This document shows, piece after piece, positions 53,429 to 62,400 of a DNA stretch of 64,000 bases. The stretch spans positions 1-64,000 of the forward strand of contig QZKB01000148.1 in NCBI GenBank assembly GCA_003599415.1. Reading direction: 5' to 3'. Origin of the DNA: Ignavibacteriales bacterium. GTDB lineage: Bacteria; Bacteroidota; Ignavibacteria; Ignavibacteriales; SURF-24. The notes under the pieces were generated by a model. The model ran no database searches, was not told the origin of the DNA, and saw nothing but the letters and a program-made list of their open reading frames with translations. The position numbers and the translations under genes were made by a program. How positions within the stretch are numbered: position 1 is the stretch's first letter; the number at the start of each line of letters is the position of its first letter.

Positions 53429-55987
53429 TTATTTCATCAAAACCATTTTTTTCGATTCTATATATGAACCTGCCCGCAAGGTGTAAAAATAAATTCCGCT
53501 TGAAAGGTTACTACCATCAAAATTAACTTCGTATTCTCCTCCCGGATTTTTTTCATTTAAAAGAACAGCAACCTCATTACCAAGTATATCAAAAATCTTT
53601 AATGTTACATTTTGTAAAGACGGGGCATGCCCCGTCTCTACATGTGGAATTGTAAATTTTATTGTTGTGGTTGGATTAAACGGGTTCGGATAATTCTGTG
53701 ATAAGAAATATTTTTCCGGCTTGTTATTATCAGTTTCATCAACAGAGGTGCCGGTATCATTTTTTCTTCCCGGTGTACCATAATTTAAAGAAGCCATCCA
53801 GTTGGTGGCAACCGAATTATCACTAAGCGGATCAATTAATGCAAGCGTAGCTCCTGTCCCGTCCGCTTCAACAGGCCATGGAGAATTATCATCGAAAGTA
53901 AGCGAATCAATTATTCCTAAATTCCAGTCGAACAATCTTATTTTTTCTCCGCCGTTGTTCAACCCGAAATTAAAATCGCCAAGTTTGTTTTTAACTGACG
54001 GAAATGCAAGTGAGAACTTTGCTGTATCTCTGCATACAACCAAATAATCATTCGCTTTTATTATTGTGTTGGCAGGAAAAGCAAATGTGTGAGCATCATC
54101 TTCATCTTTAAATATCCAACCGGAAATATCGGCATCAATTGTATCTGTATTGTATAATTCAAACCAGTCTTCACAATCAAGTTCCGCTGAAGGATTATAA
54201 TTGATTTCGTTTATTACAACTTTGTTAGTATAATCGCTGTCTGCTTCAAACACTGCTGTAGCAGAAAAAGCGGTTTCGGTTGGTAATGTAATAGTTTCCT
54301 TGTTGCCTCCTTCAATTCCATTCCACTCCTTAAATTTATAACCCGGTTTAGCTATTGCGGTTAATGTTACGGGATTTCCTTTATAATAGAATCCGTACCA
54401 TGGAAATGAATTAAGCTCAAGCGAATTTAATTTTATCTTTCCTGCTGTCGCATCGGAAAGATTCAGGTAAACAAGCAACGTTGAATTAATCTTAAATTGA
54501 TCTTTAAAAAATCCGGACAGGTAACCGATTCTCTCATCTGCAAATTTTTCAAGTTTTGCTACATTAGCGTTCCAGTTGTCAATATCGCCGCCCCATCGTT
54601 CAATGTGTTCAGGCATTTCCTTTTCAATACCTGTTTTCAACCTTTTGATAACTTTCTTAACGTTCTCTGCTTTAAATATTGTATTTGAAAAATCTGCAAA
54701 CCGATTGATAAAACTTGTTTTAAATTCTTCATTAAGCAATAACCGTCTTAATAAGAGAGTAGACCATGGCGGATTTGGCCAGCTTGGTCCGTTTGCTTCC
54801 AAAGCAAATTTCAGAGTATTGTGTGTGGCTCCCTGATTGAAAAGACCGAACCCGAAATCTGTATCGTATAAAATCCATCGCCACTTGCCGTCGTCTTTCT
54901 GCGGTCTCCAGAATTTAATATTGTTACTCGGCCAGTCTGTATTTCCAAAATATATCTCGGCAATTGTATAATTAATAAACTCATCCACATCCATTCTTAA
55001 TTTTACAAACTCATAGTTAAGTTGCTGGCTCATATCTTTCTTGGAAATAAAATCCAGCAGGGCTTTGTAATGAGAATTACTTCCTTGTATTACAGTTGCG
55101 TTACCTTCAAGAAGGTCAAGACTATCCGGGTTAACGTTGTGGTGCGATGCAAGGTAATGCTCATTTACTTTTTCGCGGATGTTATGGATTCCCCAGTACT
55201 TTCCGTTCAGGTAAACAATGGCGGGGCGGTAAGCAAGCATATCAATATCTTTATTCCTTACGAGAGTATGCATTAAACCGTCTCTGAACAAAGTATAACT
55301 CCAGTCGTTCCCTCCATTACGGAGAATAAAGCTCTCGAACTTATCAATCTCAAGATCAGGGAAGATTTGATATTTTATTTTTCCGGTGCCGTAAGTGTTG
55401 CGTGCAAAAACAGCAAGTGACTTTTGCGGCTGTGCCCTGCTCCAACCACCAAATATTTTTACTCCTGCATCAATACTAAAGGCCTGTGTTCCATCCGGTT
55501 CATACATTTCAATATGGATTGGCTTTTCCCAATCCTGCCAGAAGTTTGCGCCGAAGTTTGGGTTTGCTGTTTCTGCACTGTCACCCAGGACGTAGATTCC
55601 AAAATCATTATCCCAGAGATTAGGCGGATTTGTTGTAATCGATACGGTTGGCAGATCCGTTGGATTGTTTATTATATATGTGTTTGTAATTGTATTGCTT
55701 GATGTTGTATCATTTAAAAAAGATTTGGCTCTTACAACGGTTGTTTTATTTAAAGTGATTGGCGAATTGTATTTATATGATTTTGTTGTCGGCTCTGAGC
55801 CGTCGCTTGTAAGATAAATTTTTTCATCCGGTGAGTTTGATGTGATGGACAAGGAAACCGGGACGTTAAATATTCCGCCATTGATAGAAAAAACAGGCGG
55901 CTGCAACGTTGTATTATTTTGTCCAATGATATTATAGTTTAAAATAACTGTAAGAAAACAAGTAACCGATATTAGAAAACTTTTCAT
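53429..55987 (-). CDS. T9SS-exported CotH-kinase-family protein with lamin-tail domain
   Basis: An 852-aa surface protein. After a Sec signal comes a chitobiase/hexosaminidase C-terminal-like domain (about 30-110, YLTSDGSEPTTKSYKYNSP). A CotH kinase domain (about 135-460) follows, with KIFGGWSRAQPQKSLAVFAR, an NGKYWGIHNIREKVNEHYL segment and the metal-binding DTD in WILYDTDFGFGL. Then come a lamin-tail-type domain (about 600-700, INEINYNPSAELDCEDWFEL) and a T9SS tail. CotH proteins are atypical protein kinases related to Fam20. It is 17 bases downstream of DUF4956 and belongs to the VTC-DUF4956-CotH set. A palindrome in the tail reads as VETGHAPSL. Confidence 0.9.
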   Translation of the reverse strand: MKSFLISVTCFLTVILNYNIIGQNNTTLQPPVFSINGGIFNVPVSLSITSNSPDEKIYLTSDGSEPTTKSYKYNSPITLNKTTVVRAKSFLNDTTSSNTITNTYIINNPTDLPTVSITTNPPNLWDNDFGIYVLGDSAETANPNFGANFWQDWEKPIHIEMYEPDGTQAFSIDAGVKIFGGWSRAQPQKSLAVFARNTYGTGKIKYQIFPDLEIDKFESFILRNGGNDWSYTLFRDGLMHTLVRNKDIDMLAYRPAIVYLNGKYWGIHNIREKVNEHYLASHHNVNPDSLDLLEGNATVIQGSNSHYKALLDFISKKDMSQQLNYEFVKLRMDVDEFINYTIAEIYFGNTDWPSNNIKFWRPQKDDGKWRWILYDTDFGFGLFNQGATHNTLKFALEANGPSWPNPPWSTLLLRRLLLNEEFKTSFINRFADFSNTIFKAENVKKVIKRLKTGIEKEMPEHIERWGGDIDNWNANVAKLEKFADERIGYLSGFFKDQFKINSTLLVYLNLSDATAGKIKLNSLELNSFPWYGFYYKGNPVTLTAIAKPGYKFKEWNGIEGGNKETITLPTETAFSATAVFEADSDYTNKVVINEINYNPSAELDCEDWFELYNTDTIDADISGWIFKDEDDAHTFAFPANTIIKANDYLVVCRDTAKFSLAFPSVKNKLGDFNFGLNNGGEKIRLFDWNLGIIDSLTFDDNSPWPVEADGTGATLALIDPLSDNSVATNWMASLNYGTPGRKNDTGTSVDETDNNKPEKYFLSQNYPNPFNPTTTIKFTIPHVETGHAPSLQNVTLKIFDILGNEVAVLLNEKNPGGEYEVNFDGSNLSSGIYFYTLRAGSYIESKKMVLMK
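53614..53641. repeat. In-frame 28-bp palindromic element, copy 2
   Basis: A 28-bp palindrome with one mismatched pair: arms GTAAAGACGGGGCA and TGCCCCGTCTCTAC. On the coding strand it reads GTA GAG ACG GGG CAT GCC CCG TCT TTA C (VETGHAPSL). Its position in the sorting domain and its codon phase are identical to copy 1 at 50587-50614. The outer arms are conserved and the central ten bases differ. Confidence 0.85.
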
Positions 55988-56004
55988 GAATGTACACCAG
56001 AATT

Positions 56005-56676
56005 TTAAAAATGTTCTTCGTCAAAAAAGAGATTTATGTGCTCAATGCCGACAATATTTTTTAAGTCTCTTAAAAACTCATTGTTTTTATCTTTATTCCG
56101 CAATTGGACGTAGTAGGACAATTCCAATCCCTCTTCGCTGCCGAGTGATTTAACGTTGATCAGTTTATAGCTTTTACAATATTTCTTTATCACTTTCTGA
56201 TACGGAACTTCATTTGAATCATCTGTGTAGTAAAACTGCAGCAGGTATTCTTCACGTGTTGAGGGGAGTGAGTTGAACTTTGACAGTGCAAGCAGAACGA
56301 CCCCAATAAAGATTGTTCCGGCAATTGCTATCGACAATAATCCAACGCCTGTTGCCATACCGATTGCGAGCGAGTAAAAAATAAAAACTATATCGAGAGT
56401 ATCCTTAACCGCGGTTCTGAATCTTATAATAGACATTGCTCCGACTAATCCAAATGCGCGGGCAAGATTATTTCCTATTACCATAATTACGATTGTGGTT
56501 ATCAGTGACAAGGTAATCAGGGAAATTACAAAGGAATTTGTGTAGCCGGTGCCCTTGTAAGATGTCTTGTAAAAGAAAGCAATTATTAACCCGCACAAAA
56601 ACGAAACAATTAAATTTGCAAAGACATCGCCGAACGAAACTGAGAAATTAACAATACCTTGAAATTCCCGGGACAT
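56005..56676 (-). CDS. DUF4956 membrane protein
   Basis: A 223-aa inner-membrane protein of the DUF4956 family. There are about four helices in residues 20-130 and the family hallmark GLVGAMSIIRFRTAVKDTLD on a loop after the second helix. A soluble C-terminal domain of about 85 residues follows, ACT-like in pattern (SYYVQLRNKDKNNEFLRDL). It starts two bases after the VTC gene ends and is followed 17 bases later by CotH. This gene trio recurs in other bacteria, to my knowledge without a settled function. A coupling or export role for a VTC product is inferred. Confidence 0.88.
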   Translation of the reverse strand: MSREFQGIVNFSVSFGDVFANLIVSFLCGLIIAFFYKTSYKGTGYTNSFVISLITLSLITTIVIMVIGNNLARAFGLVGAMSIIRFRTAVKDTLDIVFIFYSLAIGMATGVGLLSIAIAGTIFIGVVLLALSKFNSLPSTREEYLLQFYYTDDSNEVPYQKVIKKYCKSYKLINVKSLGSEEGLELSYYVQLRNKDKNNEFLRDLKNIVGIEHINLFFDEEHF

Positions 56677-56678
56677 TT

Positions 56679-57470
56679 TCAGATAGCTTCCTTACGTGAG
56701 ATTTTATCCTTCCAAACCGGGTTGCCCAGAGCAAGAAATTTTTTATTTGACGTTGGTCTCAGTTCTTTATCGGCATCAATGCAAATTGAATATTTTGAAA
56801 CTGCTAACCGTATTAACTGGAATTTATTAATGATCTTTGAGAAGTGTTCCGGAAAGCCCTGGTAAAACTTCATCTCAAACACGAAATGATTTTTAATTGC
56901 AGGCTTCAGAATATTATCTTCATACAAATCGGCAAACAACGGAAGGGAGTAGTACCTTAGATTTTTGTCAAAAGTTATTCTGATGTTAGTGTCGAACCTG
57001 GAAAAGTATGCTTCACGTTCATACACAACAAGAGAGATCGGTTTTAATAATTTTTTGTTAACGTGGAAAAAGAATCTTTGTGCGTTTTTAATTGAATCCG
57101 CATCACTTTGAATTATGTAACTATCAAGATCGCCGGTATAAAAAATATCATCAAGATTTTTATAGTAAATTTTTGAGCGATGCTTGTCAATAAAATTTTC
57201 TCTTTTCCTTTTTATCTCAAGAAATACAACGCAGTCGTCCATAAATTTATTATAACCGCGGATTCTTAATTTCTTGCGGATTTTCAATCCTTCAATCTTT
57301 TCATGGTAAAAATCAAGATTGGGTGAATCGTAATAAATACTTCTAACAGTATATTGATTATTCTCGCAGGCCGAAGCAAATCTATCTGTTTCCACGAACG
57401 GCAACATTTCATTGCGGATATCGTCAAGATATTTATTTGGCACAAGATATTTATATTCCCGGCGCAGCAA
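56679..57470 (-). CDS. VTC-domain triphosphate-tunnel protein (polyphosphate-polymerase-like)
   Basis: A 263-aa protein of the VTC/CYTH superfamily, whose eukaryotic member Vtc4 makes polyphosphate from ATP. Tunnel-lining motifs are present: REYKYLV at the N-terminus, YTVRSIYYDS, KKLRIRGYN, VVFLEIKRKR, and FEMKFYQGFP near the end. It lacks the SPX domain and membrane helices of yeast Vtc proteins; DUF4956 encoded next could supply the membrane part. The start is a TTG at 57470 preceded by GGAACAGGATA; no better in-frame ATG was found. It leads the operon VTC, DUF4956, CotH. Product (polyphosphate or another phosphate polymer) not proven. Confidence 0.88.
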   Translation of the reverse strand: MLRREYKYLVPNKYLDDIRNEMLPFVETDRFASACENNQYTVRSIYYDSPNLDFYHEKIEGLKIRKKLRIRGYNKFMDDCVVFLEIKRKRENFIDKHRSKIYYKNLDDIFYTGDLDSYIIQSDADSIKNAQRFFFHVNKKLLKPISLVVYEREAYFSRFDTNIRITFDKNLRYYSLPLFADLYEDNILKPAIKNHFVFEMKFYQGFPEHFSKIINKFQLIRLAVSKYSICIDADKELRPTSNKKFLALGNPVWKDKISRKEAI

Positions 57471-57527
57471 TATCCTGTTCCCAAAGAGAAATTAAAATTT
57501 GATTCGTAAACCTTTTCATTTTAGCAG

Positions 57528-57547
57528 CTGTAAATTTTATTTTACAG
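57528..57547. promoter_or_regulatory. Inverted repeat upstream of the VTC operon
   Basis: CTGTAAA (57528-57534) and TTTACAG (57541-57547) form a perfect 7-bp inverted repeat around TTTTAT, 58 bases before the VTC start. It could be an operator or an mRNA hairpin. No T-run typical of a terminator follows on the minus strand. Confidence 0.3.
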
Positions 57548-57657
57548 AAAAATCCTTTCAATTACCTTTTTACAGGTCTAATATAACTAAAAATATGTGT
57601 TATATATAATTGAAAAAATCACCCCGATCTCTGCCGCAAAGAATATTATCCGAAATA

Positions 57658-59466
57658 CTATTTGAGTACAAGAAGCTTTCTTGTTAAAGATTTATTGCTA
57701 CATCGCAAAGTGTAAAAATATATGCCGGAAGAGACTGTTGTATTCGATTCATTTTTTGAATCCCAGGTAATCATATTCTCTCCCGGGAGAGATAAATCGA
57801 TATGTTTTGAATAAATTGTCTTCCCGAGTGCATCAAATATATAAAAATCGAGAGGTGTTTCCTTAGCTACATTATATTTTATTATTGTTCTTCCGTTAAA
57901 AGGATTTGGAAAATTCTGGTGAAGCTGGAATTCATCGGGTACAATATTTCCTGTTTCAATTTCACCGGTTGATAACTGATCAATTATAATTCCGTTTAGT
58001 AAAGTATTATCAATTTCAGCCGCAAAATATAAATCAAGAATTTCATCGGTTACGTGTATGTTTTCAAACGTAAGTACATAAGCGTTATTTTTACCGGCAA
58101 CCTGGAATACATCCAGGTTATCTGCACTTAAAGAATCCTCGATATAAATATCGAATACTCTGCTCCCTGCAGTTGAAAAATAATTTTCGCTTAACAGCAG
58201 TTGTAACTTATATAAACCATTCGGCACTCTTACTTTGTATGCAACCAGGCCATATTGTTCAGACTGAAAGATAGAATCGTCCTCTGTGTTATTTATTTGT
58301 GTTTCGGCAGGAACTTCCGAAGTCGAACCTTCACAATAACCATATTCTGTTGTTTCATTGAATCTTTGATCGGGCAGAAATCCCATTGCTTCCGGACCGC
58401 CGATGTTTATTTTAACAGGAAAACTTAACGGCTTAGACATATTAATGCTTACTGCTCTTAAGGTGCTTGTATTTGGGGGAACAAAAAGGTCTTTTATGCC
58501 AGCGTAAGTTATCAGGTTATATGATTTGTTGAGATCAAGATTTGATGTAAAGAGGAGCATGGTTTTTTTATCATCTTGAAGACGGACGCTGTCTATTGTT
58601 ACTCCGCTAACAAGATAAAGATTTTTATTTTCGGCAGAAGTTTTATCAAGTTCTTCAGAATATTTTGCTACAAACCTGCCGGGTTCCGCTCTAACCCAAA
58701 GCAGGTATGGAGGTTTTACATCTGTATACCCGATGTTAGTGTTATTTGTTAAGCAAAGAATTAGCTTGCCGTCACTGAACACGGCATTATCATGAATGAA
58801 TGAGCAATTGTTACCGTTCCATGTATGTGTTCCTTTCTCCCACTTTGTCTCATCCCAGGAATCCAGGTTATCAGTCCAAAGATGCGTGAAGTTATTTTGG
58901 GAACCATAACTGCCTGTGCCCGGGGTATATGAATAGTAACTTACAAAATCATAATAGGCGAAGGCAGGCAGTGCATTTTCATTCCATGTACCTACCCAGT
59001 TATCATAAGCCGGGTTCCAGATATTCATCATTATTTTTTGAGGATGAACCAATGTGCTGATATGTTCACCCGTCTGACGATAAACTTCTTCACCGTCAAT
59101 AAACCATGCAACATAATCAGGTGTCCACTCAAAAGCGTAAGTGTGATAATCTAAAGACGGGTTGAAATTAACGGGCTGTGAACGTACATGATTTTTTTGT
59201 CCCGGAGTTATTGTATTGAATTGAATATTGTTCTCATAGCGGCCGAGTATTTCAATATCAATCTCGTTCCAGTTGCTTGTGCCAACACCATCGTAATAAG
59301 TAAAAAAGGAAGCAAGCATTCCATCTCTTTGTGCCGCTTTAATCTTAGCCTCGAACCGGCCGTAGGTATAAGCTTCTTTTGTCCTGTACTCTGCGCCGTA
59401 ATAATCCTTTGCATGTAAAAATCCCGTAAGAGACACTAATAAAAATAAAATGATTGCTTTTTTCAT
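57658..59466 (-). CDS. T9SS-exported GH16 endo-beta-glucanase/galactanase type with malectin-like module
   Basis: A 602-aa protein. A Sec signal (MKKAIILFLLVSLTGFLHAK) precedes a GH16 domain (about 21-190) with catalytic Glu68, Asp70 and Glu72 in NEIDIEILG, and AFEWTPDYVAWFIDGEEV. GH16 enzymes cut beta-1,3/1,4-glucans, galactans or related polymers. Residues of about 345-505 form a malectin-like carbohydrate-binding module (INIGGPEAMGF ... SENYFSTAGSRVFDIYIED). The last 85 residues are a T9SS tail (NFPNPFNGRTIIKY ... SGIYFYTLRC). It lies 29 bases after the LamG/phosphoesterase gene. The polymer substrate is not determinable here. Confidence 0.9.
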   Translation of the reverse strand: MKKAIILFLLVSLTGFLHAKDYYGAEYRTKEAYTYGRFEAKIKAAQRDGMLASFFTYYDGVGTSNWNEIDIEILGRYENNIQFNTITPGQKNHVRSQPVNFNPSLDYHTYAFEWTPDYVAWFIDGEEVYRQTGEHISTLVHPQKIMMNIWNPAYDNWVGTWNENALPAFAYYDFVSYYSYTPGTGSYGSQNNFTHLWTDNLDSWDETKWEKGTHTWNGNNCSFIHDNAVFSDGKLILCLTNNTNIGYTDVKPPYLLWVRAEPGRFVAKYSEELDKTSAENKNLYLVSGVTIDSVRLQDDKKTMLLFTSNLDLNKSYNLITYAGIKDLFVPPNTSTLRAVSINMSKPLSFPVKINIGGPEAMGFLPDQRFNETTEYGYCEGSTSEVPAETQINNTEDDSIFQSEQYGLVAYKVRVPNGLYKLQLLLSENYFSTAGSRVFDIYIEDSLSADNLDVFQVAGKNNAYVLTFENIHVTDEILDLYFAAEIDNTLLNGIIIDQLSTGEIETGNIVPDEFQLHQNFPNPFNGRTIIKYNVAKETPLDFYIFDALGKTIYSKHIDLSLPGENMITWDSKNESNTTVSSGIYFYTLRCSNKSLTRKLLVLK

Positions 59467-59495
59467 AACGGTAAATCCATCTGTTATTTATAAAA

Positions 59496-62400
59496 CTATT
59501 TCACTAAAATTAATTTTTTTGTAGAGATAAAATTTTCCGCCTTCAACTGGTAATAATAAATTCCGCTTGATAAGCTGCTTCCGTCGAAATGAATTTCATA
59601 CCTGCCCGCTTGTTTCTCTTCATTCGTAAGCGTAAGTATTTCTTTTCCCAATATATCGTAAATTTTTAACGATACAAAACCTGCTTCAGGAATCTGATAA
59701 CGGATTGTTGTAGCAGGGTTGAATGGATTCGGAAAATTTTGTTCCAGTTCGTATTTATCGGGCACCCCGGTCAGTTCAACTCCGGTGGTAATGTCAAATG
59801 CTACATTATCTGAATAAGGAGTCCAGCGAAGATTCTGATCACGATATTTTACTCTGTAATAATAAGTTTTCCCATCTGTAAATTTTGATTTACTTAAAGT
59901 AAGCGTTGATAGATCAATGCCGGCATTTTTGTCAACAGGATTAAAATTACCATCAACTCCGTAAATATTCTGCCAGTTGGAGATTGAATCAATTACGGTC
60001 GATTTGAAGTTCGGATCCTCACTTACCTGGAATCTTGAACTCATCAAAGCATCACTTCCTGTAAAAGCAGAAGCGTTAAAAACAATGCTGCTCTCGTTTT
60101 TAATAGGGTTGTTTGCAACGGGTTTTTCAGGTGCAGGTTGGTTTAATCTTCTGTGCCATCTATCTAACAATTCTGCATTAAGAGTTTTACTTTCATTGCC
60201 AAGGCTGTACATAGATTCTTCGAAAGTTTTATTCTCAATATCAATTTCCATTAAGAGAAAATGGTAATGATCAAACGAAGTGTGAATCTGCGGGTAATCC
60301 TTGTTTATGAATTCACCCCAGTTATCTGTAGCGCCGCCGCCGCCGCCGGCACATACTGTTCTGAAATCCCCATTATCTTTATCTGATTCTATTACTCCTC
60401 TTTCAAAGGCATGAGTATGACCATAAGTAACCTGCTGTACTTTTGAATATTTTTTTAGAATCGGAAACAGTTCATTTCTTACCCAGTTCGGCCCGCCATC
60501 AAATGTTAATGCTTCAACCCATAATTCTGTTAGGAAAGGATGATGGAAAATGAAGAATACAAAATCAATATTAGGATTGCTTTCGAATTCTTTTAATTTC
60601 ATTTCTACCCACACTTTTTGAAGTGTGCCGGCTGACTTTACAATGTTTGTGTTAAGACTTATTATAGCTGTGTTTCCAACTGTGAACGAATAGAATTTTT
60701 CATTCTGTGCACTTGGGTAAGGGAATGCAGAAAATTCATCGTAGTGAAAATAATCATAATAGAACTGGGTCTCTCCCTCATGATTTCCTGTTGTTGTCAT
60801 AATTGGGACATACGGAGAAAGGGGAGCGAATGGTGCAAAGTACTGATCAGTAAACTGGTTAATTGCACTTCCGTTTACAACCAAATCCCCGGAATGAAGA
60901 ATAAGGTTAATCTGGTTCTGGATATCAGTACCATATAATTCTTCAACTTTTTGTTTTGCAGCCCTTATAACTTTCATGGCCATGCTTGTATCGCTGGAAT
61001 GAGTATCGCTGAACTGCAGAATTCTGATTTTTCCTTTATATGTTGAATCAGGGTAAGTTTTAAATGAATATATTTTTGATTCACCGCTTCCGCTTATTGC
61101 TTTGTAGAAATAAGTAGTATTGGGCTGCAGGTTTGTTAATTTAACCGTATGCCATCTGAAAGGATCGCTGATAACTTCATTTGTACCTGCAACAGATTGA
61201 CCAAGGGACTCGGTCGTGCCGTATTCAACATTTGTAATAGCTGCGGCAGTATCATGCCAGCATATAAATGTAGAAGTAGGAGTTGTAGACTGAAGGTAGG
61301 GGAGTAGTACTAATTGTTTAATACCGGTCTGGTGTCCGAATCCTCCGAGGTTTTTAACCTCGTCATCGGTTAGGGAGTAATTCCATATCTTTAATTCAGA
61401 ACAATAAATCTCGCTGTCTTCACCATCGTTATCTGCAAAAATTAAAAGTTTATCAGCAAGAGCAAATCTTCCGTCTACACTTTGTGCGGTTCCATTATGA
61501 ATTAATTTTCCGTCAACGAAGTACTTGTACTGTTTTCCGTTCTCAACAGAAATTACAAGGCGGTACCATTCGTTTTTTTCAATCTGGCTGCTTGAATAGC
61601 CGGTTGCTCCAACACCGATATTTCCAGTAGGATTAATAAAACAATCGCCATCATCACCATTCCCGGTGCTGGTCTGAAAAAATGAATACCAGGGGCCCAA
61701 ATCAGGAATTTTAAAATCGAATTGCAATGTGTAACTGTTAACAGATAAACCCCCGCCGTTTGCAGAAATTCCGTGTGTCATTTTATAATAACTACCTATT
61801 CCAATTTTAACGGCGTCATTACCATTGGCTGGTCCGTCAACAATTTCGTGTGTGCCTATTAATTCTAAAGGAAGCCCAAGATCCGGTTCTGCCTTTAAAA
61901 CATCATTCGGGTCATCAAATTTCCAGTTACCAACAAGCTTGGGAGTATTAGCTGTTGTATCGCCTAATACATGTCCGAATCCGCCTAATGCCATAATCTC
62001 ACTTTCGGCTAAAGCTCTGCTCCAGATGGAAGTCTGTGCTATATCCATTACACCGTCTTCTCCATCGTTATCTGCAAAAAGAAGTAACGTCGCAGGTAAT
62101 GAAAATCTACTGTCAATATTCTGTTTATTTCCATCCAGCAGAAGCTGCCCGTCTAGATAAGTGCGGAAAAATTCTCCATTCTTTACTGCAATTATCAGCC
62201 TGTACCATTCATTTGGTGAGACGGAGTAAGCCCCGTAACCAGTTGCATTTGTTCCTAATTTTCCTTCAGTATTAATGAAAAAATCGGCGTCATCTGAATT
62301 GGTTTGAGTTGTCTGGAAAAAGGCCTTCCAACTTGTAATATCAGGAACCTTGAAATCGAACTGAAGAGTATATTCATTTACTAATGAACCACCGCCATTT

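Noticed and set aside
60333-60350. GCC/GGC triplet run
   Set aside because: It encodes a glycine stretch (AGGGGGATD) at a glycine-rich loop of the phosphatase domain; a coding feature, not an independent repeat element.
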